From Ulota crispa (taxonomy: Eukaryota > Streptophyta > Bryopsida > Orthotrichales > Orthotrichaceae), in assembly GCA_963920765.1 (NCBI GenBank), contig OY987250.1, positions 11,400,409-11,464,408 on the forward strand: DNA of 64,000 nt, read 5' to 3'. A model generated the notes under the pieces. It saw nothing but the letters and a program-made list of their open reading frames with translations, searched no databases and was not told the DNA's origin. This document shows positions 32,774-44,842 of the stretch, in pieces (the first letter of the stretch is position 1; each line of letters opens with the position of its first letter). Made by a program: the position numbers and the translations under genes.

Positions 32774-35700
32774 ATGTTAGAGAATGCTGCCAAGACTCCC
32801 GACTCTCAGCCCTCTGGTAGTGCAGGACATGAACAATTTAAGAGGAACATGAGGATGCGTATGGAAGTGCGCACGTGCGTGGTGCTGGGTCTCCTGGCGG
32901 CCGTGTGCGTGCTGCTCCTGCAGCGCAGCCACTCATGGGGCATCGCTGAAAACTGGACCAGTTTCAAGTTCATCCCTGGAGCCGGTGGCCCTGCTGCTCG
33001 GTCCTACTCCGTCTTCCACGAGGTGGTGAACATAAGCTCCTTGGACTTGCGCCTGAGGCGAGGTAAGGCAGTTTCAATCACATGATTGGCAAGTTTGCAC
33101 TGCCAATAACAAGACAGTCACACCATCAGACATCAGTTACAACTACCAAGAATGAGATGCACCATCAGTTCTCCCTTTCCTTTGATAACTCTCACTTGGT
33201 TACCTTAATGCAACAGAACAAAATCTTGTCAATTTAAGTAGAAATCACCTAGGTACCAAGCAATATTGTTGGGGAACGCCATATTCATTAATTTGGGAAC
33301 CATGTTTGAATTTGGGACTTCCAAAGGTTTAAGGTGATTGTCTTAAACCCAGTTCTAGGTTTAAGTAATGTTTTTTTGGTACACGTGCCCTCACCTGAGA
33401 GGAAGAATTTGTGAGAGAAAAAATCTTAGTGGCTTAGATTGAATCTAATACCTTCAAATCCGATTTAAGGTAACTTTTTGGGTTTAAAGTGAAGTTCAAT
33501 TTGGGAATCGCGTTTTCCCAATTTAACGAATATGGCGTTGGGGATAACTCAAAAGCAAGCATGTAATTATCTAACAGCAAGTCTCAAAAGATTCATATGA
33601 TAAAGTACATACTCATTAGAGAATGCTCAATATTCAATGCAAAATGTTAAATACGAGAACACTAGAATCAAGGTTTGGATTTTGAGAATCTACCTATTGA
33701 CTTTGATCTCTGCTCACTTCAATCTAAGCTCTTGACTTCACGAGGTTCCCTTCAGCTATTGAACAATTTATTTGTGATATTTAGTGTAAAAGTTTTGAAT
33801 CTAAATGTCCAATAATGCTTTAACACTAGTGTTTAAAAACCAACGATATATAAAGAAATAGCATTAAGTGCCCACAAATCAATTACAAATGACAGGATAA
33901 GTTGGATAACTCTGATATCCAATATTCAAATACCATTTTTGATCTTTCATTTCAAGTTTTTGAATTTTTTTGTCCTCACATGTGAATAAGGAGCAAGGAA
34001 ATTTGCTCAGACACAACCTTAGCTTGTTGCGGTCTTATCACCATATTTGTTAATTTGGGAAAACCGTACATTTTGGGACATTCAAATTCTAAGGTGAGTT
34101 TGAGGTCTCCTCAAACCTAGCTTGCAGCGTTTTTTTTGAACATGTGTCCTCACTTGAGAGGAGGCATTTGCAAGGGAAAAAATCTTAATGACTAAAATTG
34201 AATCTGATACCTTCGAATCTAATTTAAGGTAACTTTTTGAGTTTGAGGTGGAGTACAAAGTGGGACACCTATTTTCCAAATTAACAAATAGTGTTTCTTT
34301 GTTTGTTTACACTTAAGTGTCTCACAATCTTTGCTATTTACTAAGTAGGGATATTCTATTAGGTGCGCATCTTGCAACCTCACGGCCTGGCCTCGCATTT
34401 CTTCATCCAACTGGGCAGCTATTGTGTGGGATCAAGGCAGTTTGGCACTGTGGGACTCGTGGCCCAGCGTCTTGAAGAACTCCATGACAGAGCCTTTGGA
34501 TGCCAGTGGGTCTCCCAGGTGAGAAACTCTTCAAGGAAGGAAAGTCTATCATACTACTAAAATCATAACAACCTCTGTAATATCACATATCCAGTTTCTG
34601 TAATATTGGGGGGTTTTCAATTATATCATTCTGCACCAAAATCGTTCACGTGAATGAAATTTGTGAAAAACATAAGCAAGTCAGGCCGTGAACGAGCCAT
34701 GACGACCTCATGGAGGTCGTCATAGCGTATTCACCAGTGAAAGAAAATTTGTTCACGTCCGTTTGTTCACTGTTTTTTTGAGATATATGAAACCCCTAAT
34801 ATAGATACAATCACATTTATGAACTACCTTTGTAATATCACATATTGGCCTAAGTAATATCACATCTCTGGTCTTTGGGATGTTATAATAAAGATACAAT
34901 TTAAAGACTTAATGAAATTTTTCACTTTACATTCTATTTCTAACTAACATATAAAAGTCCTAATAAAATTCTAATGGTGAATGCATAGCGTAGTAAGTGT
35001 TAATAGCCATGGCTACATAAACCAACAAACGTTTGGGCCTGTGCACTAATCTCAACTATTTGTCTACCTGGTTTACAAAAAAATAAAACCAAAAAACAAT
35101 CGCTTGTACATCTCACTTTTGGGAATTGAAACTTACTCAATTTTTTGAAATTGTTCGACACTGTTTGTCTTTTCTAATCTTGTTGTAAACTTTTTGGTTC
35201 ATTATAAGTTTATAATAAATAAATAAGAAAATTTCTATTATGTTAACAAATTTTGGATTAAATTGAAAAAGTTTGTATGAATGTAGCCATTTTTGTTGCT
35301 TGTGGAAGTCTTTTTGATCAATTGGGAACCTACCAGTTGGACTATCTACTATGTTTTCTCACATGGTGATAAAAGTGGTAGTAGCAAGATTTTTAGATTT
35401 TTTGAGATGAATTTAGATACAACTTTGGACTAGATTCACTTTGCTTACTTAGTTTACATTCTTAATAGAACCCATGTTTTACAACAAACAAATGCTCATT
35501 GAATTGAAAGAAGTATATCATTCTTCAAAATATAAGTAACTTCAATTTTAAGTTTAAAGTGCTTTTGAGCTTTAGAATCCTTAGTTTAGCATGATTGAAT
35601 AAAATCCAACCACCAAGATTATCTTTGACATGTTATTTCTAATGAAAGGTCTTTATTTACACATTATTTCACGTTATGTACACTAGATAGTGTAGATAGA

Positions 35701-38700
35701 TTGTCTTACCCTCAAAAGCTACCTCATGACTCTTTGCTTGACCAATTGGAAACACATGCAATTTTGTAAATACAAGGATGTCACATGGTTTACAATCCCA
35801 ATGCCGCTCATTTGTTTTTCCAAAATTTTGTTGTTATTGCCAAGTCCTTATTGTTGTTGAATTTTATTTATTTCAATAGTCATTGATGAGAATTAGTGTA
35901 GCATCAATAAGTGTTTAAATAGAATAAAAATTTGAGAGATTAGCGTGGGGCATCCTAAATGCACAGTTTAGCGTAGCCAAGTCCAAACATATTTTAAGGC
36001 TTAAAAACCAAGAAGGCTAGGGTTTATTTTGCCAAGGACCTATGCTAATAAAAAAAAAATTAATAGGCCATTCATAGCAGGAAAATTCTACGGCAATCGA
36101 GGGGAAGGTGTGGAAGATTCGACCTGATTTCTCGTACCACCACTTGTATGGGACGCTTGTCATCTCCTGTTCTTTTGAGGAAGACATCAATAACCATGTG
36201 AGCATGTTTTTATGGCAATTTTTCCTTTACTATGAGCAGTTTCTAGTTTTTATGATATTTTGATAACGAATCAGTTTTGATAAATCTGACTAGTTTAAAA
36301 CTTCACAAGAAGAAAAAGTGTAAAAAAAACATTCAGGTTTTTAAAAGAATGGTCAAGACACCTGTATTTTATTTTCCATACTGATACAATATTCTATGAA
36401 GTGAAAGGCCTTTTAATGTGGACTAAAAGGTGCTCAATGTTAATTCCTTTCTCATCTCTTCTATCAAGCAACAACACCGTATAGAAATCAATGTCATCAA
36501 TGACAACTTAACTTGCAAAAGCAACTATTAGTCTTTAAGTTTTATATAAATGGGTATTGTGCAAAGTCACTCACAAATTAATCTTTGTCATTGACTTTCA
36601 AGCAAAACAAGGAGGTGTCTTGATCTTACAAATGATAAATCAAAATTCTCTCCATCCTCACGTGGCTAAGAAACTCCTCCTTGGGACAAATGCGTCCTCC
36701 TCAAAAACCCATTTTTAACGAGACACGTTTTCAAGAAAACTTTCAAACAACCCTTAAACGTAGAAAGACCCTTTGCGACCAATACAATACGAGGGATTTT
36801 TTTTTGTATTTGGAATGGATCCACATCTCTACTACATTTGGGATCAATAAAGAAGTTGGAGTATAGATAAATGCAATTCTAGTGAGCTATATGAGATCCC
36901 AAGTTAAAATTTCTTGTTGGAAGCAAAGGCCAAATATACAGTAATGTATATACTATGCCCTTGGAACGTTTAGGGGTTAAATTTGAATGAGTTGTTATTT
37001 TTACAGCCTACAAAGAAACTTCCATGGTGATATTGAAATATAAAACCCAAAAAGGACAAAAAAAGTTTTGCAACGTAGAAGTGCTTGCTGTTCCAATCAT
37101 GGTTGTCAGTTAACACATTGGACCGCCAATATGTTTGCTTGCCTGTACACCCAAAGTGCTCCATTGAGTTCATGTTTGTTTGATGTAATCAACTCATAGT
37201 TGACTTTAAAAATGAAAAAAAAAAAAAAACTTTGTACATACTAGTGACACTCAATGTTGCCAACATGAAATCAAAACATGGATTTAAAGCCATATCATGT
37301 AGTAAACGGAAAAATAATAATTTGGTTCTTTCTTTTTTGGGCCAAAAACCCTAAAATTGCCCTAAAAAGCGAGAGTGGACAAACATGTCTATGATTGTTT
37401 TGTGGGTCCACTTATGCTGCTGTTCAACAGCCAAATCTTGCCCAAAGTAACAACCATGATTCAAATCTAGAGTTTCCAATTCCAAAGCCAAGCATGGAAG
37501 TTAAGGCGGATCAGATTTGATCATTGAGACATTTAATCCCTAAATGCCCAAGGCTTTTTTGAACTTTTTGGCATTTTTAGGAAAGTGAACAATCAACCAA
37601 CCTTTTCATAAATCTCATCAAGTTTTTTCTAAAAATGTAACCGTACAAATTTAAACTTGACATGTTAGAGATTACATGGAAAAAGAAAACACAACAATAT
37701 CACTTATAGTTTGAAAGATTATAATGTTTGAAGATGAGGGTGTTAAAACAATAAAAGTGACTTGAAGTCTTCTAATCCTCATTTCACATGTCAAATCTAA
37801 AAAGTTGGTCATCAAGAAAATATGAAGTTTAAGATCATTACATGTTTAACCTCAACCAATCTACAGCTTTCAAAATCTACTCTTGTATATTTTTTTTAAT
37901 GGATTTCTAATGCAGATTTTCCTCCAAGCTCTAGTGTGTTTGAGGCTCATTTTCAAGATCTTCCTACACAAAAAAACTCAAGATTGCAGTGGACACCCTT
38001 GTACAAAATCTTGAATAGAAAAATCATGAACATTCATTTTCAAATTAGATTTTTCATACTGAAAATAGGCTTCAAAACAAGCTTGTGTTCAAAAAATAAT
38101 ACCAAAAATAATGATTTGATAAGGTTTTATTTGTCTTCAAAGTTTTGCAAACACCCAAATTGGGTGCCTTGGGAATTAGGGGTTAATTAGGGCCAGTTTC
38201 TCATCAGATAATTTCAAATTTTCAGTCAATGTAAAGAAACTTTTTGGTCAAGTAGACATTATTATTGGATGATTGATTTGTTGAAACTTGACAGTAACAC
38301 ACTTCAGTAACATTGGCTGCATCCTTGCAATGAAAGGGGGGAAGCTTATGGATCAGTGCAAGCTACGGTGACACATTCCGACCTGACGAGAGGTTCTAGG
38401 CGCTCACGGAAGCGCCGGCAGACTTCAACGCGAGTGCGTTCGAGCCTCCGTTCCCATACGAGTACGTCTACTGCGGGTCTCCGCTCTTCAACAACATCAG
38501 CCCCCAGCGAGTACGCGAGTGGATGGCCTATCACAACCGCTTCTTCGAAGAGCGAGCTCATTTCATTCTCTACGACGGAGGTGGGGCATTTCCTTCACTA
38601 ACTTCGCCTTCCTTGGGTGTAGCTTGCACGAGGAGTAGTCACACCTTTATCCATTCTCAATCTTCACAAAATGGGGTTGTGCCACTCTCGTCTTGAGGTT

Positions 38701-41700
38701 TGGAAACCCCGTTTTTTTTAAAGATTGAGAATTTTTTTCTCTTCTCCTCCGGAAGAAAAGAATGGGTGAAGAAATATTCACACGAGAAGTTTTTACCCGC
38801 ACTTGTCTTGTTTTCATCCTTGTTGGTTTTTGTTTACTATCACTTTTTTTTCAGGAGTTGCTTTTTTGTTTTTAGATATAAGTTGTTCCTCTTATTTTTC
38901 AAGGTAACTCCTACATTCACCATTCTCCATTCTCCATTCTTCACCATCCATAAAAGGGGAGTCACACCTTCTTTCATAAAGAATTGCTCCCATTGGCTCC
39001 TTTATTCACTCCACCACTTCTCATTCTTCATGGAAGTTTCATTCTGACTTGGAGAAGATGTGACTACCCCAAGTCATTCACCCGCTCATTCAACTTAATT
39101 TATGTGTTGAATGCGTTATTCATTAAATTGGAAAAAGATGACATTTTGAGACTTTTGAATTTTATGTTTTTTTAAAGAGTATTCAATGAATACTCTTTAA
39201 ATAATATAAAATCCAAAAGTCCCAAAATGTCACCTTTTCCAAATTTAATGGATAACTGGTCAACTTGACCAGTTGAATGGCAAAAGTACTGAATGGAACT
39301 GTGGGGCAGGGGGGATCCACGACGAGGTATACAAGATTCTGAAGCCGTGGGTGGAGCTGGGGAGAGTGAGCATTCAGAACGTGAGGGAAGGCAACTTGTA
39401 CGACGGGTACTACCACCACCAGTTTACGACGCTGAACGACTGCATGTATCGAGCGCAATCCATGGCCAACTGGACCTTCTTCTTCGACCTGGACGAGTAC
39501 TTGTATGTGAACGAGAGCAGCGGGTGGAGCCTGGCGCAGGCCATGCAAACCAACATGCAGGAGAATGTCGCTCAGATTCAGCTGATACCTGTCATGCTGT
39601 CCAGCCGTGCCTGCTTCGCCCCCCATCCCCGTGGCGTTGACAACAGCACCGATGACCGTGATGATGCTGCCAATGCCGAGTAAGCACGCCCCTGCTCTCA
39701 CCTTTTCTCAATTCTCACCTTTTTGTTAGGAGCAAATGCATGTGACTATGTATTGCATGTGACTATGGTATCCTCAGCAGGGGGTAGTCACACCTTTTCG
39801 AAGAACAAAACCTCTATGAGAAATCAGAAGTTGTGAATTGAAATAGGAGTCAATGGGAGCACTTCTCCGTGAAGAAGGCTTGAATCACTTTTGTGGATGG
39901 TGGAGAATGAATTTACTTAGAAAATGTTGATGCAATAAGGAAACCCTTAATCAAGGTCACAAGGAGGGTAAGTGAGGTGAGAAAGAATTACGTTTTAGTA
40001 AAAACTTTAGGTGCTAAATTTTTTTGACGCCAGTTCCATTCCTTTGGAGGTGAAGAAAAAACTTCTCAATCTTCAAAAAATGAAACCTTTGCAAATCAAG
40101 GAAAGAGTGTCACATTTGCATTCTTTGAAGATTGAGAATGAGGTGAAGAAAGTGTGGCTACCCCTATGGCCCTATCAAGTCCTTGATGTTGCTATTTATA
40201 GCTAGTACACTGCTGTAGTTTGCATTTGTTGCTATTTATTTTGTGGCTGTGCTAGACTGCTAGTGAGTTATGGGAAATGTGCAAGCTTGACCACTTTTTG
40301 GGTTCTATTGTGATTTTTGCTGCAAATCTGTAGGTGAATACCTTCCCAGTTCCCACAAGTCAAGACTTGAAAAATGCTCCTGAATGTTCTGAAAGCCATA
40401 TGCGCTATTCGGTTAACCTCAAGTTTTGATGCCCTTGCTTCCTAACGAAAATCCACTCTAGCTAGCTCTTAACGTGCAACACCATTAATGGCCACAATGT
40501 TTAGAAATCCCAAACTCAACCACATACATTGTGAACACCTGGGCTATGCCATTGAAAACTAGGTGAATGCATATTAGTTTGAAGATTGAAAACACTAGCT
40601 ATTTAAGGAATTTTCAAATTCTCCTTTGAGGTTTGAAATCTCGATGCAAAGAGGATTAAAGCTCAACCGAAGGGCATTGTTCGCAAATAAATGGCTCGTT
40701 TTTAAATTTTAAAAAAAATCTATCATAATTTCTTTAAAAGCTATAACTAATCTGAACATCTAAATACTGAAATTACAATGTTTTAGCGCAATTACCAAAG
40801 CTTGAACTGATGATGTACTACATAGTGACTTACAAAACTGAGTCAGTGTTTACTATTACTTAACATAATTTGTCATATCAAATGCATTAATAAATATTTT
40901 CAAGTGTCATAAAGAGTAGATTAAAGGTATCCAAGTACTTACTAATGCCAGGAATTTTCAATGAAAAATTTATTAGGGTGATTGAGATATTTTATTTCAA
41001 AGGAAAGTCACTCATTGACTCACTTTTGGTCTTGCATGTCTATATCTCCATCTCCTCCTTATATTAACAATATATCATAGAACTTAGATTTAGTTGTGAG
41101 TGTTATAAGTAGGAAAGAGTGTATCTACTTATTCTCTAATAGTATATTGCACTTTTAATTATTCCATAACATGATAAGGTAATTATTTAAAATAAGCAAA
41201 AATAGTGTAATATCATTGCTACAAAACAAGAAAATCACAAAAAATGCAACCGAATAGTTGTTGTTAGTTATTCTAAAGTTGAGAGAATCCAAAAGAAAAG
41301 TCTTTTTTATACTAAACTATTTATAGAAGGATAATCAACTAAAATGCGTTATTTGTTAATTTGGGAATTTGCTTACAAAGTGGGACTATTGGATTTTTGA
41401 AGGTTTTAGTTAACTTTCAGGAGTACTCCTAAAATTGGTCCACGTGGCCTCACTTGAGAGGAGGAATTTGCGAGGGAAAAAATCTTAGTGGCTCAGACAA
41501 AATTTGATACCTTTGAATTTGGTTTAAGGTAACTTTTTGGGTTTAAGGTGGGTACAAAATGGGACACCTGTTTTTCCCAAATTAACAAATAATGCGTTCT
41601 AAACTTTTAAACCACTTAGGGAGGGTATGTGTGAGAGTATTGACACATCGAAGATTTATTATTGCTCCAAAACCATTCAAATTAGTTAGGCAACAATATA

Positions 41701-43289
41701 ACAATGAAATGAGTGTCTAGGCAATGCAATGTGCATTGAATTTGCAAGTTTAAAGGCTTTATTTGAAGAAGAGAAAACCATTTTTTTTAAATAATAATAT
41801 TTAAGTTTGTTTAAATTTAGCCAAATCTCTTGAAAATTAGAATATTCCAAATTGGAAGCAAGTGATTTTTTGAGATGAGACTCTAATCAATCATTTTTGT
41901 TAAATGGTCATTACTAATGTTGGGATTGAGACAAAGAGGGTCTTATAGATTGAACAATGAAGAAAAGTGTGAAACATGGAAAAGGTTTTATAATAGTTTG
42001 GGATTGCATAAGTGCAGTTAGACTTGGTTTGATTTGCAAGATAGAAGGTACAATAAATCAATATGTTTGTTGTGAGGTATTAGAGACTAATCTCCCTATG
42101 ACGTTTTTTCAAAGTATGGCATAGATGTATGTAGAGTTATTTTTCAACATGACAACAATCAAAACATACAACAAAAACAATGAAAGAGTATTGTTTGAAC
42201 AAATTTTCAATGTTTCAAAGTGACATACTCAATCACCCGACCTAAACCCTATAAAAACACCTATGGGCAACACTAAAACGGAAGCTCAATTGTTAATCAA
42301 CATGTCCAAAGGGTCTTTTAGATTTGTGAGAGTGTGGGTTTGAGATTTTCAATTTTATCATTTCCACTAAGTGTGAGAACCTTTATGAGAGCATGCCACA
42401 AAAAATGCAGGAAATTGGTTATGCATAGGGCAATTAAATTGATTTTTGAGTGTGTATAGACACACATGTCCAAAATTGAGTCAGTGAGGGGTTTGATTTC
42501 AAAATTTAGTGCTTCCATATATTATATGTATTTTTTTAAAAATTTCCACGTGAATAATCAATAAAACTTCTACTTTCTAAAACAAATTTTTACTTGTTGG
42601 ATTGTTCACTTCATGTGATAATATTGCTTATTTAATGGAAAACAACCAAACAATGACTCGGTTTTGTGAGTCACTGTAACTAGTTGAGCTGAAAACAGAC
42701 AACATATCTGTGGAACAAAATTGTCTTTGGCAAAGTAGATAAAAAATCATTCAATCTTGGAAACCAGTGAGTCTCAAAAAGTGAACGGAAGAGAGGGTTA
42801 TGACGTTCTACTAGTAACACTTTAAGAGTCTTGTGCCATGTGGCAATGAAAGTGATAGAATAGGGATTATGAAAATCACAATTGGAATTTGTTGACCAAA
42901 GGGCGGATGCGTGTACAAAAACCTTGGATGGTAGGAAATGGATGATGGAGAAGCTAGTGTTTGCTTGGGAGAATAGACACCATGATTCGGTTGTTATAAA
43001 GTTTGCCATTCAATCCCGCTCCTGCCGGGGCACAGGAGTACACAAATGTGAGAATGAGAATGTGAAAGACGGTGCCCGCACCACCACCATGCCCGAGGCA
43101 AACTTCCGCTATTACCATTATCACGACACTTTGCCCATGCGAGCAGAGGTTTGTGAGGAGTATGTTGCTAACCACTCTCTTGTTGTGGGAGGGGACCATT
43201 ACTCCACGGATGACACCATGGTGGCTATGGCCGAACTTGCAAAACAGTATGAGCGTCAAACTATTGGCGAACAGCCTTTTATTCTTTAG
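32774..43289 (+). CDS. GALS-like: GT92 glycosyltransferase, galactan beta-1,4-galactosyltransferase (GALS) type, six exons
   Basis: GALS enzymes are Golgi type II membrane proteins that extend beta-1,4-galactan side chains of pectin. Exons read by splice site and phase: 32774-33062, 34363-34518, 36078-36197, 38400-38580, 39310-39679 and 42935-43289. Phases across introns 2-5 are 0, 0, 1 and 2 and fit perfectly; total length is about 489 residues, as in plant GALS. Exon 1 encodes a short basic N-terminus and one hydrophobic span (VVLGLLAAVCVLLL), a signal anchor. Exon 4 carries YVYCGSPLFNNISPQRVREW, a family hallmark. Exon 5 carries DGYYHHQF and the metal/nucleotide-sugar DxD motif in FFFDLDEYLYV. 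Exon 6 carries RYYHYHDTLP and the DTMVAMAELAKQYE...TIG tail. One fault: the best exon 1 donor (AG|GTAAGG) is phase 1 while exon 2 reads in phase 0. A short exon or a different donor is therefore missing between them. Introns of up to 3.3 kb are full of transposons. Confidence 0.85.
33275..33539. mobile_element. MITE, ATATTCGTTAATTTGGG family, in GT92 intron 1
   Basis: AACGCCATATTCATTAATTT and its mirror ending GAATATGGCGTT bracket 265 bp. GGGG lies immediately outside both ends and could be a short target duplication. Confidence 0.8.
34039..34297. mobile_element. MITE, ATATTCGTTAATTTGGG family, in GT92 intron 1
   Basis: CACCATATTTGTTAATTTGG at the left is mirrored by CCAAATTAACAAATAGTG at the right. 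The interior is like that of 33275-33539. It ends about 65 bases before exon 2. Confidence 0.8.
34702..34726. repeat. Short hairpin in GT92 intron 2
   Basis: ATGACGACCTC and GAGGTCGTCAT arms are separated by only a few bases. It lies in a segment containing several GTTCACG motifs, possibly the centre of a small palindromic element. Confidence 0.6.
36751..36976. mobile_element. TTAA/CCCTAAA element, 226 bp, in GT92 intron 3
   Basis: It begins CCCTTAAACG and ends ACGTTTAGGGG followed by TTAA (36977-36980); the left flank is ACAA. It is highly similar throughout to 19806-20029. Confidence 0.85.
37098..37458. mobile_element. MITE, CATGGTTGTTACATTGGACC family, in GT92 intron 3
   Basis: The left end CATGGTTGTC...ACATTGGACC has a 7-base insertion relative to the 16928 copy. 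The right end GCCCAAAGTAACAACCATG is intact. The interior is shared with 16928-17322. Confidence 0.8.
37537..38182. mobile_element. TTAA/CCCTAAA element in GT92 intron 3
   Basis: TCCCTAAATGCCCAAGGC at the left and GCCTTGGGAATTAGGGG at the right are inverted repeats. TTAA flanks both sides (37533-37536, 38183-38186). The ends are nearly the same as those of 3126-4030. It ends about 217 bases before exon 4. Confidence 0.8.
38631..39070. mobile_element. MITE with GGAGTAGTCACACCTTT ends, GT92 intron 4
   Basis: GGAGTAGTCACACCTTT at the left is roughly mirrored by AAGATGTGACTACCCC at the right. A related copy lies in the next intron at 39781-40164. Confidence 0.65.
39117..39253. mobile_element. 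Near-perfect palindromic member of the ATATTCGTTAATTTGGG family, GT92 intron 4
   Basis: Arms of about 65 bases, starting TTATTCATTAAATTGG and closing CCAAATTTAATGGATAA, meet at TACTCTTTAAA-type sequence. The element stops about 57 bases before the exon 5 acceptor. Confidence 0.8.
39781..40164. mobile_element. MITE with GGGGTAGTCACACCTTT ends, GT92 intron 5
   Basis: GGGGTAGTCACACCTTT at the left is mirrored with two changes by AAAGTGTGGCTACCCC at the right, about 384 bp. It is the sister copy of 38631-39070. Confidence 0.7.
41342..41598. mobile_element. MITE, ATATTCGTTAATTTGGG family, GT92 intron 5
   Basis: AATGCGTTATTTGTTAATTT at the left is mirrored by AAATTAACAAATAATGCG at the right. A possible TGCG duplication occurs at the two edges. 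The interior is as in the intron 1 copies. Confidence 0.8.
41920..42300 (+). pseudogene. Tc1/mariner transposase relic in GT92 intron 5
   Basis: Translation across several frames gives the order of Tc1-type DDE transposase landmarks. First is a VKHGKGFIIVWDCISA block from about 41969, then IEGTINQY, then FQHDNN near 42140 followed in another frame by KHTTKTMKEYCL. Then come QSPDLNPI near 42230 and, after another shift, WATLKRKLN near 42275. In the family the second catalytic Asp lies in QxDNxxxH and the third acidic residue follows PDLNPIE; here the Glu after DLNPI reads as Lys. At least three frameshifts and in-frame stops show that it is dead. It lies in the sense direction of the host gene and is spliced out with intron 5. 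Confidence 0.85.
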
Positions 43290-44842
43290 TTATATGCTAC
43301 TAGTACACGGGCACACACTTTGCGCAAGTTGGACATACACGGGTAATGCAACATTCAACTTTATAGAAAATTGATATCTTACAACTAATCTAGAATCTAA
43401 CCCTATTGTACTATCATTTTGGTTTTCTTTTTAGACCAGAAATTGTAATTGTCTTCATCACAATGTTACTTTTTTATACTTTGCTGGGGCGTTTGGAAAT
43501 TTGTTGGGTTTTTAGCACATGGTTGAAGGATGTTTGGTGTTTTATATTTGGGACATTTGTTATTGTTTCAACTTCCACCAAAAAGTTCTAGAAGATTTTG
43601 GAAAAGAACATAGTTGGAGAGCTCTTGGTGTTTTATATCTAGGGTGTCCTTTATTGCTTCAACTTACACCAAAAAGTACTAGAAAGTTTTTGAAAAGGGC
43701 ATGGAGTTAATGAGAGAAATCTTCACACTTAATGGTATATAGTATAGATAAGTGGTTAATTTTTGTAATTATGAAAAACCAGATATTGACATGAATTGAC
43801 ATACCAAAATGTGGAATGTTTGAGTAATAAAAATTGCAAAGTTTGACCAATACAATTCACAAGCACTGCAAGAGTGCAAGTGGAAAGCGGCCACTTCTTG
43901 CAAATATATCTCAAACTACAAGAACTTGAAATGCGTTTTCCTCCTAACTCACCTGGAAATGATTGGTTGGTTTTTGTTTGGCAATGCGAGAATTCAACTT
44001 CACCAACTCAAATAAACAAATCTTAACCAACTTTATGGATGCATGTAATTTTGTTCCTTGGGGTTGGTGAGGATTTATAGGATGGCGGAATTGTTGTTAT
44101 CGCAAGGATATATAGATGATCAATGTTCTCAAGTGTAATTCTGTAATAAGCTCAGGTGGCTAGCAGCACATCTCCAATTTAAAAGGTACCAATCGTAAGT
44201 TTCACGTACGATACTTGGCTCTAGTACTACAAATTTTAAGTTCCACAATCATCATTGTTTGTGTTTTTGCAACAAAAAAATGAAAATTTTAGCTTGAAAT
44301 TTCACACGGTGGTACTTAGAAGGAAATCATGCACAATGTTACATTTAGAATTTATACGATGATTTGCATTTAGAATTTGTATGATGATTTGCATTCAGAT
44401 TGGACTCAGTTTATAATGACACCAAAAATTTGCATCTTGTTCAAATAATTGACCGGGATGTTTCAATGACAAATGTACTAAAAATGTTCAAATTCAACAT
44501 AGCAGTCATCATATGTTTTGTAGCTGTTAAAATAATTGGTACAATTTTGACTAAATTTGATCATGTGATTGGAGATGATTTGATTGAATTTTCAAAGTTT
44601 TTTGTCTCTTCTGTTTTTGTTGAATTGTTGGCAAAATATCTTTCATATCTCCCAATATAGGATGGACCTCCACTAGTTCCAAACGTGATATTGATAATAG
44701 TTAAAGTTGCAAAAAAAATATTATGCTAAAATTCCAAATTTAATACTCTAAATGTACTTTTTTTTTTTAAATAGCTAAAACTTATTTTGAAATAAATATT
44801 GTTAAATTCAGTCATACTTGGAACATTATTCCTCCCTATGGA
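43290..44842. repeat. Region downstream of GT92 with a 91-bp tandem duplication
   Basis: At 43536-43713 a unit starting GGTGTTTTATAT is present twice, with divergence. A short 26-bp direct repeat (ATGATTTGCATT) occurs near 44350-44398. No other gene is supported; an 86-codon hydrophobic open frame at 44400-44660 lacks an ATG start and any recognisable motif. Confidence 0.6.

Noticed and set aside
38700..39047. 115-codon Phe-rich open frame within GT92 intron 4
   Set aside because: It lies within a MITE (38631-39070) between two confidently placed exons.
44400..44660. 86-codon hydrophobic open frame
   Set aside because: No ATG start, AT-rich like non-coding flanks, no motif and no neighbouring splice structure.
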